From Stigmatella ashevillena (GTDB lineage: Bacteria; Myxococcota; Myxococcia; Myxococcales; Myxococcaceae), in contig NZ_JAQNDM010000002.1 of assembly GCF_028368975.1 (NCBI RefSeq), positions 248,001-312,000 of the forward strand: a stretch of DNA of 64,000 nt. The letters run 5' to 3'. The stretch's first letter is position 1, and every line of letters begins with the position of its first letter. Below the pieces are notes generated by a model, which worked only from the letters and a program-made list of their open reading frames with translations, was not told where the DNA came from and did not search any database. Below, in pieces: positions 17,405 through 25,589 of this stretch. Position numbers and translations under genes: made by a program.

Positions 17405-19469
17405 ACTCCTGGGCGCCAACGACTTCCTGGGGACGGCTCCTCGGCCGTTCCACCAGAAGCCCTTGCACGGAGAGTTTGTCAAACGTGCAGGCGAGGTTGC
17501 GGCAGCCCAGGGCCACCTTGCCCACCCGGTCTTCCATCCCGGGGAGCATCTTGTAGGCAAAGCGCCGGTTGTTGACGAAGCCCTCCACCATCACGCCGTT
17601 TTTGCGCCGCTTCATCATCAGGCGCACGCGGAACGAGCCCAGGGCGGGAACGGGCATCTCATCGGCCGTGAGGTTCTCGAGATCCTGGGCGCTGTTGCCG
17701 ACGATCTCCTGGCCATCGTCCAAGAGGTAGCGCCAGGACAGGCGCATGCCCACCCCGGGGATGGCGAACGCGGACACCTGGAGATCCTTGGTGCGAAACG
17801 TCAGCTCGCCGAAGTGCTGGGCATCCGATTCGTCCGAGTATTCGGGGCCCAGGGGCATCACCGACATGTCGACCTCGGCGGTGAAGTCGTTGCTGGAGAA
17901 GTAGCGTTGCGCCACGTACGTACGGGGCCGGAAGCGGTTGCTGGTGCCCATGTCACTGCCGCCCTGGAGAACCTCCAGCTTCCCGTCCTTCATCTTCCAT
18001 TCGCCCGACCAGGCATTCAGCTCCTCCGGGCCCTCCACGAAATCCATCGAGAGGCGCGACAGGCCTCCGGGCAAGGCCAGCAGCTCCAGCTTGGAGGCGA
18101 CGTACAACTCGTGATCCGTATTGGCCGGCCACGGCTTGGTGTCCTGCTTCACCTGAATGCCGGACGTGCCAATGGTGAAGTCGCCCACGTGCAGGTTCAC
18201 CGGCCCGATGAATGCCCGCACCGCATAGGCCAGGAGCATGAGGCTGCCCACCACGGACGCGCCCGTGCGCACTTTCGACAAGCCCGCGCGCAGCTTGTGC
18301 AGCAGCGGATGGCCCCGCGCGGGGCGCGTGGTCCGCGCTTTGCGCGCGGACACGAGGGGACTCCCACCGGGGGGCACCGAGCCCGTGGTGGAGTCGATCA
18401 GCGGCTCCAGCTCGGCATTCACCTCGCCCGCGGTCGCGTAACGCTCCTCCGGCTCGTTCTCCAGCAGGCGCTCCACCACCGCGTCCACGCGGGGGTCCAG
18501 CTCCGGAATGCGCTCGGAGGGCAACCGGAAGCGCCCCACGGGCACCTCGCCGGTGAGCAGCTCGTAGAACATCACCCCCAGGGAGAACAGGTCCGCGCGC
18601 CGGTCCACGTTCTTCGCGTCCCGGCGCTGCTCGGGGGCCATGTAGTTGAGCGTCCCCATGGCCACCGAGGTCGCCGTGAGGTGTTGCTCCGAGCCGGGGC
18701 GCCGGATGCCGGCCAGGCCGAAGTCCGCCACCTTCACGTGCCCCCGCGCGTCCAGCAGGATGTTCTCGGGCTTCAGGTCGCGGTGGATGATGCCCTGGTC
18801 GTGCGCGTACTCGATGGCACTCGCCACCTGGCGGATGATGCGCAGGGTCTGCTGGAGGGGAAGCCGGCTCAGCCCCATCTCGTCCCGCAGGGAGTGGCCC
18901 TCCACGTACTCCATCACGAAGTAGTAGTGCTCTCCGGCCACGCCCCGGTCGAAGATCTGGATGATGTTCGGGTGGCTGAGCGTCGCGAGCGCCGTGGCTT
19001 CCTTCTCGAAGCGGGTGACGAACTCCGCGTCCTTGGCGAGCCGGGGGGGCAGGAGCTTCACCGCCACCGTGCGCTTGAGCGATTGCTGCCGGGCAAGCCA
19101 CACCTCGCCCATGCCACCCCGGCCAATCACCCGCAGCAGCTCGAAGCCCGGCAGGTCCACGGGGCCCTCGGAGGGCCCGGAGCCCGGGGGCTGCGAGCCC
19201 GACGCTTCCGGAGAGGCGCCGGGCTGGCTGCCTCGCAGCACCGTGGCCCCCACCATGTCGGCCTGCACGGCCTGGGCCTGGGACGCCACGCCCCGGCGGG
19301 AGGGGCCCACGGTGGTGTTGCCGCGCCCTTCGAGCTGGACGGCCGCGGAGGAGACGTCACCGCGGCGCACGTCGAAGCGGATGCCGCACTGGCACAGCAT
19401 GCGCTGGCCGCTCACATACACGCCGACGTCATGCGTCCGGCCACAGTTGGGACAAGGCTGGGCGGTCAT
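17403..19469 (-). CDS. Ser/Thr protein kinase with zinc ribbon and extracytoplasmic domain
   Basis: A 688-residue Hanks-type kinase. A zinc ribbon opens the protein (CPNCGR...CQCG), followed by a Ser/Gly/Pro linker, the kinase domain (about 95-355), one membrane helix (near SVVGSLMLLAYAVRAFIGPV, about 430) and an external C-terminal domain of about 250 residues that looks like a beta-sandwich (concanavalin/laminin-like) fold. Kinase motifs are complete: GRGGMGEVWLA loop, VAVKLLPP Lys, HRDLKPENIL catalytic loop, DFG and APE. It would phosphorylate Ser/Thr targets, with the external domain as the likely sensor. The ATG at 19467-19469 overlaps the cyclase stop by 4 bases, so kinase and FHA-cyclase are made together. 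An FHA domain binds phosphothreonine, which makes the cyclase an obvious candidate partner. Confidence 0.92.
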   Translation of the reverse strand: MTAQPCPNCGRTHDVGVYVSGQRMLCQCGIRFDVRRGDVSSAAVQLEGRGNTTVGPSRRGVASQAQAVQADMVGATVLRGSQPGASPEASGSQPPGSGPSEGPVDLPGFELLRVIGRGGMGEVWLARQQSLKRTVAVKLLPPRLAKDAEFVTRFEKEATALATLSHPNIIQIFDRGVAGEHYYFVMEYVEGHSLRDEMGLSRLPLQQTLRIIRQVASAIEYAHDQGIIHRDLKPENILLDARGHVKVADFGLAGIRRPGSEQHLTATSVAMGTLNYMAPEQRRDAKNVDRRADLFSLGVMFYELLTGEVPVGRFRLPSERIPELDPRVDAVVERLLENEPEERYATAGEVNAELEPLIDSTTGSVPPGGSPLVSARKARTTRPARGHPLLHKLRAGLSKVRTGASVVGSLMLLAYAVRAFIGPVNLHVGDFTIGTSGIQVKQDTKPWPANTDHELYVASKLELLALPGGLSRLSMDFVEGPEELNAWSGEWKMKDGKLEVLQGGSDMGTSNRFRPRTYVAQRYFSSNDFTAEVDMSVMPLGPEYSDESDAQHFGELTFRTKDLQVSAFAIPGVGMRLSWRYLLDDGQEIVGNSAQDLENLTADEMPVPALGSFRVRLMMKRRKNGVMVEGFVNNRRFAYKMLPGMEDRVGKVALGCRNLACTFDKLSVQGLLVERPRSRPQEVVGAQE

Positions 19470-21109
19470 GTGTCGCGGACGACCGTGCGCTCGGAGCCCG
19501 TGACCCGGAACGTCTGGACTCCCTTCTCCTTGCCCTTGACCTGCGCGACGGGCAGCGACTCCGCGAGGAAGCCCTGGCCGGCCTTCTTCACCGTGGTCTC
19601 CGTGGCGAGCACCTCTCCGCCCTTGGCCAGGCCACACAGCCGTGAGGCCGTGTTGACGGTGTCGCCGATGGCGGTGAACTCGTGGCGCTCCAGGCTTCCC
19701 ATGTAGCCCACGACGGCCTGGCCGGTGTTCACGCCGATGCCCACCGCGATGGGCTGGCGGCCCTTGGCCTTGCGCTGCTCGTTCAGGTCGTCCATCGCGT
19801 CCTGCATCTCCAGCGCGGCCTGGAGCGCGCGCGCGGGATCATCCGGATGAGACAAGGGAGGCCCCCAGACCGCCATCACACAGTCGCCAATGAACTTGTC
19901 CAGGTTGCCCTCGTGGCGGAACACCACGTTGGCCATGGCGGTGAAGAACTCGTTGAGCATCTCCACCACTTCCTGCGGCGAGTCATTCTCCGCCAGGGTG
20001 GTGAAGCCCCGGATGTCGGCGAACAGGCAGGACACCTCGGCGAGCCGGCTCTGGCCCAGGCCCTCCGTTTCACCTTTGATCACCGCGTCCGCCACCGCCT
20101 TGGACAGGAAGCGGCTGAGCTCGGCGCGGGTGACGGCCTCGGTGCGGATCTGCTCGGCCAGCGCCGCGTTCTCCAGCGCGATGCCCGCCTGGGCGGCGAT
20201 GCCCGAGAGGATCGTCAGATCGTTCTCGGAGAAGGCGTTGATGCGCTGGCGGCTGTCCAGGAAGAGCACCGCCTTGACGGTGCCGTTGATGGTGAGCGGC
20301 ACCGCCATGGCGGAGCGGATGCCCTGGGCGACGATGCTCTCGGCCGCCGAGAAGCGCTCGTCGATGATGGCATCCGCCGTCAGCACCGCCTTGCCCGTCT
20401 CCACCACCCGGCGCAGCACCGTGTCGGACACCATCACGTTCATCACCTTGCCCTGCCGGTGGTGGACGGTCACCGCGGTGAACTCGCCGCCCGCGCTGGG
20501 GGTGAGGATGACACCGTTGTCCGCGGGCAAAAGCTGGAAGGCCACGCGGATGATCTGATCGAACAGCTCCTGCTGGGTGCCGGCCAGGCTCACCTGGCGG
20601 TGGAACTCGTGGGCGATGCGCAGCTTCTCGTAGTCCCGGCGCAGCGCCTCCATGTCGCCCAGCTCATCGGCGGGGCGGAAGTTCTGCGGCCCCTGGTCCA
20701 TCTGCGCCAGGAAGGCCGGAATGGAGCGCGGGTTGGCCACGACGGTGACGCCCGCGGGCGCGGAGGGGATCGACGGCGCGTCGCCCCCGTGGAAGGTGAA
20801 CTTGGAGCCGCCCAGGGTGATTTCGTCCCCGTCCTTCAGCCGCATCTCCTTCACCCGGCGCCCGTTCACGAAGGTGCCGTTGGAGGAGTCCAGATCGCGG
20901 ACGATGAAGTCACGGCCGTTCTGCTCGATGACGGCGTGCTCCTTGGAGACCTCGCGGTCCACCAGGCGCAGGGTGTTGGCCGGGTGCCGGCCCAGCGTCG
21001 TCTTGGGCCCGAGCGGGAACTCCCCGAGCGTGCCGTCGGCGAACATGCCGGACAGGCGCGGCCCCTTCAGGGACCGGGGCGGAGCAAGAGAAGGAGAAGC
21101 TTGGGTCAC
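19466..21109 (-). CDS. FHA-GAF-class III adenylate/guanylate cyclase
   Basis: A 547-residue cytoplasmic signalling enzyme with an FHA domain (about 25-105; GRHPANTLRLVD, SKEHAVIE, DLDSSNGTFVNG), a GAF domain (about 170-320) and a class III nucleotidyl cyclase domain (about 350-530). Metal-binding aspartates appear in CLFADIRGFT and FIGDCVMAVWGPP, and dimer-partner residues in GIGVNTGQAVVGYMGS, so it should be active. Whether ATP or GTP is used is not settled by eye. Start is the GTG at 21107-21109; an in-frame ATG 63 bases later would truncate the start of FHA. Its stop overlaps the kinase start (ATGA), suggesting that kinase phosphorylation is read through the FHA domain to set cyclic-nucleotide output (inference). 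Confidence 0.92.
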   Translation of the reverse strand: MTQASPSLAPPRSLKGPRLSGMFADGTLGEFPLGPKTTLGRHPANTLRLVDREVSKEHAVIEQNGRDFIVRDLDSSNGTFVNGRRVKEMRLKDGDEITLGGSKFTFHGGDAPSIPSAPAGVTVVANPRSIPAFLAQMDQGPQNFRPADELGDMEALRRDYEKLRIAHEFHRQVSLAGTQQELFDQIIRVAFQLLPADNGVILTPSAGGEFTAVTVHHRQGKVMNVMVSDTVLRRVVETGKAVLTADAIIDERFSAAESIVAQGIRSAMAVPLTINGTVKAVLFLDSRQRINAFSENDLTILSGIAAQAGIALENAALAEQIRTEAVTRAELSRFLSKAVADAVIKGETEGLGQSRLAEVSCLFADIRGFTTLAENDSPQEVVEMLNEFFTAMANVVFRHEGNLDKFIGDCVMAVWGPPLSHPDDPARALQAALEMQDAMDDLNEQRKAKGRQPIAVGIGVNTGQAVVGYMGSLERHEFTAIGDTVNTASRLCGLAKGGEVLATETTVKKAGQGFLAESLPVAQVKGKEKGVQTFRVTGSERTVVRDT

Positions 21110-21313
21110 TCGGCAGACCTCACCGGGAGGACCTTACCAGAGCCCCTCAGGCGGGGGGAACGGCTGGCGCAGGGCCCTGGGCACCCTTCCCTGCGAAAGC
21201 CTGCACGGCCGAGCAGCCGCCGGGCCCCTGGCCCGGAATTTCGGGTTTCCCTGGCGCTTGCGCCGGGACGGAAACCTTTCATTCCGTGCGCTCGCGCTGC
21301 TAAGGGAGCCTGC

Positions 21314-22831
21314 GTGCGAATCAAGCAAAGGCCTGAGGACTTCTCCGTCAAGGAGTCCTATCGCTTCGACGAAGTTCCCGGCGCTCTTTTCCGCGTCTAC
21401 CTGATGGACAAGCAGAAGCTGTCCACCTTCGAGGCGGTGGACCGCATCCGCGATGCCTTTGGGCTCAAACCAGGTGCCATCAGCTTCTGCGGCCTGAAGG
21501 ACAAGCAGGGGCGCACCGAGCAGATCATCGCCGTGCAGGGCTCGGATGTGGACGTGCAGGAGGCGAACCTGCGCCTGAAGTACCTGGGGCGCACGGACAA
21601 GCCGCTGTCGGCCGCGAACATCACCTCCAACCGCTTCGCCGTCACCGTGCGCTCGCTGGACGAGTCCGTGCTGGGGCCTCTCAACGGGGCCGCGGCGGAG
21701 GTGAACCGGCTGGGGGTGGTGAACTACTTCGATAGCCAGCGCTTCGGCTCGCTCAAGCACGGCCAGGGCTTCATCGCCAAGGATCTCATCCGCGGGGACT
21801 TCGAAGCCGCCCTGCGCAACTACTTCGCCAAGCCCTCGGAGCTGGACCGGACCGAGGACGCCAAGGTGAAGCAGTTCTGGAGGGAGAACTGGGGCCGGTG
21901 GGATGCGCGCGTGCCCTTCGAGGGCTCGAAGAAGTACCACCGCATCCTCCGCTCGCTGCGCGACCACCCGGGCGACTACGTGCGGGCCTTCCTGCAGATC
22001 GACGCGGACTACCGCGCGATGCTGCTGTTCACCTACCAGAGCTATCTGTGGAACGAGGGGGTGCGGCGCTACCTCCAGCTCCTGATGCCCCGCGAGCACC
22101 TCTTTCCCCTGCGCTACCAGGCCGGCACGCTGCTGTTCCACCGGGATGCGAGCCCCGAGGCGCTGCGCACCCTGCGGGACGCGACTTTTCCGCTGCTCGG
22201 GCCGGACTCCACCTTCAAGAACGCCCAGGTGGAAGAGGCCGTCCAGTGGGTCCTGGGCCGGGAGAAGCTCGCGCTGAAGGACTTGCGGATCGAGGAGTCG
22301 CCGCGGCTGCTCTTCTTCAAGAGCGAGGAGCGCCCCGTGCTCGTCTTCCCGCACAAGCTGGTGCTGGGCCGCCCGCAGCGGGACGAACTCAACCGGGGCT
22401 CCATCAAGAGCAACGTCGCCTTCACCCTGCCCCCGGGCGCCTACGCCACCCTCGTCGTCAAGCGCCTCTTCCACTTCTCTTGGCGCGAGGACAGCCCGGC
22501 GGACATCCGCGCCTCCCAGCGCCCCCGGCTCACCGAAGTCGAACAGGCCGAAGCGCCTCGGGCCCCCGAGCCTCGCGCGCGCCCTTCCTTCGAGCGAGCC
22601 GCTCCCGGACGAGCCGCTCCCGGACGAGTCGCTCCCGGGCGCTCCGCTCCCGAGCGCTCCCGGGCTCCCGGGCGTGCTGCGTCCTTCCGGCCGGCCGAGC
22701 CCCCTCCCCCTGAGTCCCCATCGCCTCCCCCCCCGGGCTATCGGGAGACGCAGCGCATCAAGAAGGAAGCCAAACAGCGGGCACAGGCGGAGACGGCCGC
22801 AAAGTCCTCGAAATCAAAGAAGAAAAAGTAA
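21314..22831 (+). CDS. truD: tRNA pseudouridine synthase TruD with basic tail
   Basis: Isomerises U13 of certain tRNAs to pseudouridine. The GTG at 21314 follows AAGGGAG by 7 bases and begins VRIKQRPEDFSVKE, the usual TruD N-terminus. The catalytic Asp63 is in FCGLKDKQGRT, and later motifs NYFDSQRFGS and TYQSYLWNEG are present. At 505 residues it is longer than E. coli TruD (about 350). The extra roughly 100 residues are low-complexity: Arg/Ala/Pro repeats (APGR units, 22600-22680), a Pro stretch, then a Lys-rich end KSSKSKKKK. This tail resembles RNA-binding extensions and is probably lineage-specific. It is divergent from the cyclase gene, with 204 bases between them that show only weak GC-rich hairpins. 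Confidence 0.94.
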   Translation: MRIKQRPEDFSVKESYRFDEVPGALFRVYLMDKQKLSTFEAVDRIRDAFGLKPGAISFCGLKDKQGRTEQIIAVQGSDVDVQEANLRLKYLGRTDKPLSAANITSNRFAVTVRSLDESVLGPLNGAAAEVNRLGVVNYFDSQRFGSLKHGQGFIAKDLIRGDFEAALRNYFAKPSELDRTEDAKVKQFWRENWGRWDARVPFEGSKKYHRILRSLRDHPGDYVRAFLQIDADYRAMLLFTYQSYLWNEGVRRYLQLLMPREHLFPLRYQAGTLLFHRDASPEALRTLRDATFPLLGPDSTFKNAQVEEAVQWVLGREKLALKDLRIEESPRLLFFKSEERPVLVFPHKLVLGRPQRDELNRGSIKSNVAFTLPPGAYATLVVKRLFHFSWREDSPADIRASQRPRLTEVEQAEAPRAPEPRARPSFERAAPGRAAPGRVAPGRSAPERSRAPGRAASFRPAEPPPPESPSPPPPGYRETQRIKKEAKQRAQAETAAKSSKSKKKK

Positions 22832-22874
22832 CGCCAGGCAGGGGTGCAATGGGGTTCTCCGTACCTCGTAAAAC

Positions 22875-22896
22875 AGAGCGTGACCGCTCACGCTCT
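22875..22896. terminator. 9-bp hairpin between truD and the ECF sigma gene
   Basis: AGAGCGTGA (22875-22883) and TCACGCTCT (22888-22896) pair perfectly around CCGC. It lies 44 bases after the truD stop and 17 before the preferred sigma-factor ATG. There is no T-run, so it could be a truD terminator, a roadblock or an operator for the sigma operon. Its presence argues against the sigma gene starting upstream at 22844. Confidence 0.4.
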
Positions 22897-22912
22897 CAGC
22901 CCCTTCGGCGAC

Positions 22913-23503
22913 ATGCCCTTGGCCATCGGTTCTCTGATGGCTGAGGAAGCCCCCACGCTCCCCTGGAAGGCGGACGTGCAGGCTGCCCGCCGGGGGGATC
23001 CCAACGCCTTCGAGGCCCTGGTGCGCAGCGTCCAGCGCGCCGTGTACGGCCTGTCGCTGCGCTTGCTCAACAACGAGGCCGAGGCGGCCGAGGTGGCACA
23101 GGAGGCCTTCCTGCGCGCCTACCAGAATCTGCACCGCTACGATGACGCGCGCCCCTTCGATCTGTGGGTGATGGCCATCACGCGCAACCTCTGCCTGGAT
23201 CTGCTCCGGCGGCGCACCAAGGTGCGCACCGAGGAGATCGACTCCATGAAGGAGCTGCTTCCCAGCGGGGAGGCCTCCCTGGAGGAAGGCGCCATCGCGC
23301 GCCAGGAGCGCCAGTCGCTCGAGGAAGCCATGGCCACCCTGTCCGTGGAGGATCGGGAGGTGCTCGCGCTCTACTACGTCCAGAAGCGCACCACGAAGGA
23401 GATTGCCCAGATTCTGGGTTGTGCTCCCGGTACGATCATGGCCCGCCTGTTCCGGGCGCGGGAGAAGCTGCGCAAGCGGATGCCCACGGAGGAGCCCACA
23501 TGA
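22913..23503 (+). CDS. ECF-type RNA polymerase sigma factor
   Basis: A 196-residue extracytoplasmic-function sigma factor. Region 2 (about 35-105; AEVAQEAFLRAYQNLHRYD, then FDLWVMAITRNLCLDLLRRR) binds core and the -10 element. Region 4 (about 130-190; VLALYYVQKRTTKEIAQILG, then MARLFRAREKLRKRM) is the -35-reading helix-turn-helix. The start is uncertain: ATG 22913 is used here, ATG 22937 (MAEEAPTLPWKAD) is equally plausible, and ATG 22844 would place a strong hairpin inside the gene. The stop overlaps the anti-sigma start as ATGA. It resembles the M. xanthus RpoE1-like group from memory, but I cannot confirm orthology. Confidence 0.9.
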   Translation: MPLAIGSLMAEEAPTLPWKADVQAARRGDPNAFEALVRSVQRAVYGLSLRLLNNEAEAAEVAQEAFLRAYQNLHRYDDARPFDLWVMAITRNLCLDLLRRRTKVRTEEIDSMKELLPSGEASLEEGAIARQERQSLEEAMATLSVEDREVLALYYVQKRTTKEIAQILGCAPGTIMARLFRAREKLRKRMPTEEPT

Positions 23504-24003
23504 CTCCCACCCAGTGCCCCGAGCTGGAGGTGCTGTTCACCGAGCTGGAGGTGGGCGAGGGCCCGGCGCTCGAACACGCCGCCGCCTGCCCCCTGTGCAG
23601 CGCCATCCTGGAAGAGCATCGCCAGTTGGAGAAGGACCTGTACCGGCTGGCCGATCCCCTGCCACCCCCCGCCCTGGTCGCCACCGTGATGGCCCGGGTG
23701 GCCGTGGAGCCCCCTCCTCTGCGGCGGGAGCTCTGGGCCGGGGTGAGCATCCTGGCCGTTTCGCTCTTCACGGGGCTGGGGTTGCTGATCTCCAACGATC
23801 GGGCCCTGTCGCACCTGGGCCTCGCCCTGGCCTCCCTGGTCTCGGATGGAAAGTCGCTCGCCTTGGATCTTGCCAACGGTGGAAGCGCGCTTTGGAACAT
23901 CGCGGCGGGCCCCATCACCGCCATCCTCCTGTCGATGCTTTTCGTTTGCCTGTTCGGGCTCAAGCGGCTCGCGGGTTCCCCTCCTCCCTTGACCGAAGCG
24001 TGA
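23500..24003 (+). CDS. zinc-binding anti-sigma factor, membrane anchored
   Basis: A 167-residue protein with the ZAS motif HAAACPLC (HxxxCxxC, about residues 28-35), which in family members binds zinc and clamps the cognate ECF sigma factor. Two hydrophobic helices follow (SILAVSLFTGLGLLI, about 85-100, and AILLSMLFVCLFGL, about 145-158), so it would hold the sigma factor at the inner membrane. The 4-base start-stop overlap with the sigma gene supports partnership. The envelope protein encoded 8 bases downstream may supply or receive the signal. Confidence 0.85.
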   Translation: MTPTQCPELEVLFTELEVGEGPALEHAAACPLCSAILEEHRQLEKDLYRLADPLPPPALVATVMARVAVEPPPLRRELWAGVSILAVSLFTGLGLLISNDRALSHLGLALASLVSDGKSLALDLANGGSALWNIAAGPITAILLSMLFVCLFGLKRLAGSPPPLTEA

Positions 24004-24011
24004 GTGCGCCC

Positions 24012-25463
24012 ATGAAGATCGCTTCCCATCTGCTGCTCCCCTCCCTGTTGCTCGGCTCCCCCGCAGCGCTTGCCGCGCAGACGCCCTCTCCCCCTCCGGT
24101 CCAGGCGGCCGCCTCCAAGCCCATCGACGTGAGCTTTCGCGGCACGCTCCGCGATGCGCTCAAGCAGATCGCCGAGGAGGGCGGGCTCAACGTGGTCGCC
24201 ACGGGCGAGCTGGACACGGCCGTCGAGGTCCACCTCCGGGGCATCACCGCCGAGCAGGCTTTGCGGACCATCGCGCGGACTTACTCGCTGCGCCTGCTCC
24301 AGGATGGCTCCATCTATACGCTGCGGCCTATGAACAGCGCGGAGAAGCAGGCCGCCGAAGAGGACACCGGCGAGAGCCCGCCTGACTCCGCTCCGGTCCC
24401 CGTGGCGCCCCTCGCTCCCCCCGCTCCCCCCGTCGCGGCCGCACCGCCGGTCCCTCCCGAGCCCCTGATCGAGGAGCAGACACCTCCAGAGGTCCACAGG
24501 CGGATCCGCGACGAGATGCGGAAGGCGCAGCGCCGCACCAAGGGCGAGCACGACGTGGTGGCGCGCGGCCAGTCCATCGAAATCAAGAAGGGCGAGAGCG
24601 TGGACAACGCCGTCGTCTACGGCGGCAACATGGTGGTGCGCGGGCACGTCGACGAGGACGCGGTTGTCTTCGGTGGCAACCTGGACGTCTTCGGTACGGT
24701 GGACGGGGACGTTCACGCCTTCGGAGGCAATGTCACCCTGCACCCGGGCGCGAACGTGGGCGGAGATGCCTCGGCCATTGGGGGCTCGGTCATCCAGAAC
24801 GATGGCGCCCACGTGGAGGGCGGCACCGAGTCTCTGGAGGGCAAGAGCATCGGCAGCATGGTGCTGGGAGAGGTCAAGGACAGCCTCGAGAAGGAGTTCA
24901 CGAACTCCCGGAATGAAAAGAACGCGCAGAAGGACGAGGACGAGGACGCGCATGAAGACTCGCGGGGAGCCTTCCCGGGGTTCATCCTCAAGTTCGCCGC
25001 GCTCTTCGGGCTCGGCTTCCTGGGACAGCTCCTCTTTCCCACGCGCATGAAGGAGCTGTCGGCGGAGATCAAAGCCCAGCCGGTCAACAGTGGGCTGACG
25101 GGACTGCTGGGCACCGTGGCCCTCATCCCCATCTCCGTGATTCTGGCCATCACCCTGGTGGGGATTCCGGTGCTGGTGCTGCTGTGGCTCGTCGTTCCCC
25201 TGGCCGCGGCCCTGGGTCTGGCAGCCGTGGCGAGCGAGATCGGCATGCGGTTGCCCGTGCTGCGTGGACGGAAGACGCAGGCGGCCGTGCTGGCCCTGGG
25301 GTTGCTCGTCCTGTTGGGACTTGGGTCCATCCCGGTCCTGGGCTGGGTGGTGATGGGCGCGGCGTACCTCGTGGCCTTTGGCGCGGTCATCCGGACCCGG
25401 TTTGGCAGCAGGTCCCGGGGCATGCCCGAGCCCTTCACCCCCCACTCCACCAACTCCTATTAA
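24012..25463 (+). CDS. STN-domain and bactofilin-like polytopic envelope protein
   Basis: A 483-residue exported protein in an unusual domain order. A signal peptide (to about ALAAQ) is followed by a secretin/TonB short N-terminal (STN) domain (about 33-100; FRGTLRDALKQIAEEGGLNVV, ITAEQALRTIARTYSLRLL), a Pro/Ala linker, a short right-handed beta-helix of bactofilin type (about 195-270; repeated VVYGGNMVVRGHV, VVFGGNLDVFGTV, AFGGNVTLHPGANV), a charged Glu/Asp linker and about four C-terminal membrane helices. STN domains serve as signal-exchange modules in outer-membrane gates such as FecA. Here it is the third gene of a sigma/anti-sigma operon, 8 bases after the anti-sigma stop, and may be its envelope sensor or main target. 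Function not established. Confidence 0.75.
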   Translation: MKIASHLLLPSLLLGSPAALAAQTPSPPPVQAAASKPIDVSFRGTLRDALKQIAEEGGLNVVATGELDTAVEVHLRGITAEQALRTIARTYSLRLLQDGSIYTLRPMNSAEKQAAEEDTGESPPDSAPVPVAPLAPPAPPVAAAPPVPPEPLIEEQTPPEVHRRIRDEMRKAQRRTKGEHDVVARGQSIEIKKGESVDNAVVYGGNMVVRGHVDEDAVVFGGNLDVFGTVDGDVHAFGGNVTLHPGANVGGDASAIGGSVIQNDGAHVEGGTESLEGKSIGSMVLGEVKDSLEKEFTNSRNEKNAQKDEDEDAHEDSRGAFPGFILKFAALFGLGFLGQLLFPTRMKELSAEIKAQPVNSGLTGLLGTVALIPISVILAITLVGIPVLVLLWLVVPLAAALGLAAVASEIGMRLPVLRGRKTQAAVLALGLLVLLGLGSIPVLGWVVMGAAYLVAFGAVIRTRFGSRSRGMPEPFTPHSTNSY

Positions 25464-25527
25464 GTCCAGGCCGCTGGTGCGGCGGGTGGAAGATAACGCG
25501 ATGCAGTAGGAGATATCGTGCAGGACG

Positions 25528-25551
25528 GGCCGAAGCTTTCCCTCGGCCTTT
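25528..25551 (+). terminator. candidate terminator of the sigma operon
   Basis: GGCCGA (25528-25533) and TCGGCC (25543-25548) form a 6-bp GC-rich stem with a 9-base loop followed by TTT. It is 65 bases past the stop of the STN/bactofilin-like gene and 38 before the next ATG. The short T-run makes it weak. The rest of 25464-25589 shows no clear promoter for the next operon. Confidence 0.4.
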
Positions 25552-25589
25552 GACCGCTGGGGGCAGTTGGGCCAAGTTGCGCGGCATCC

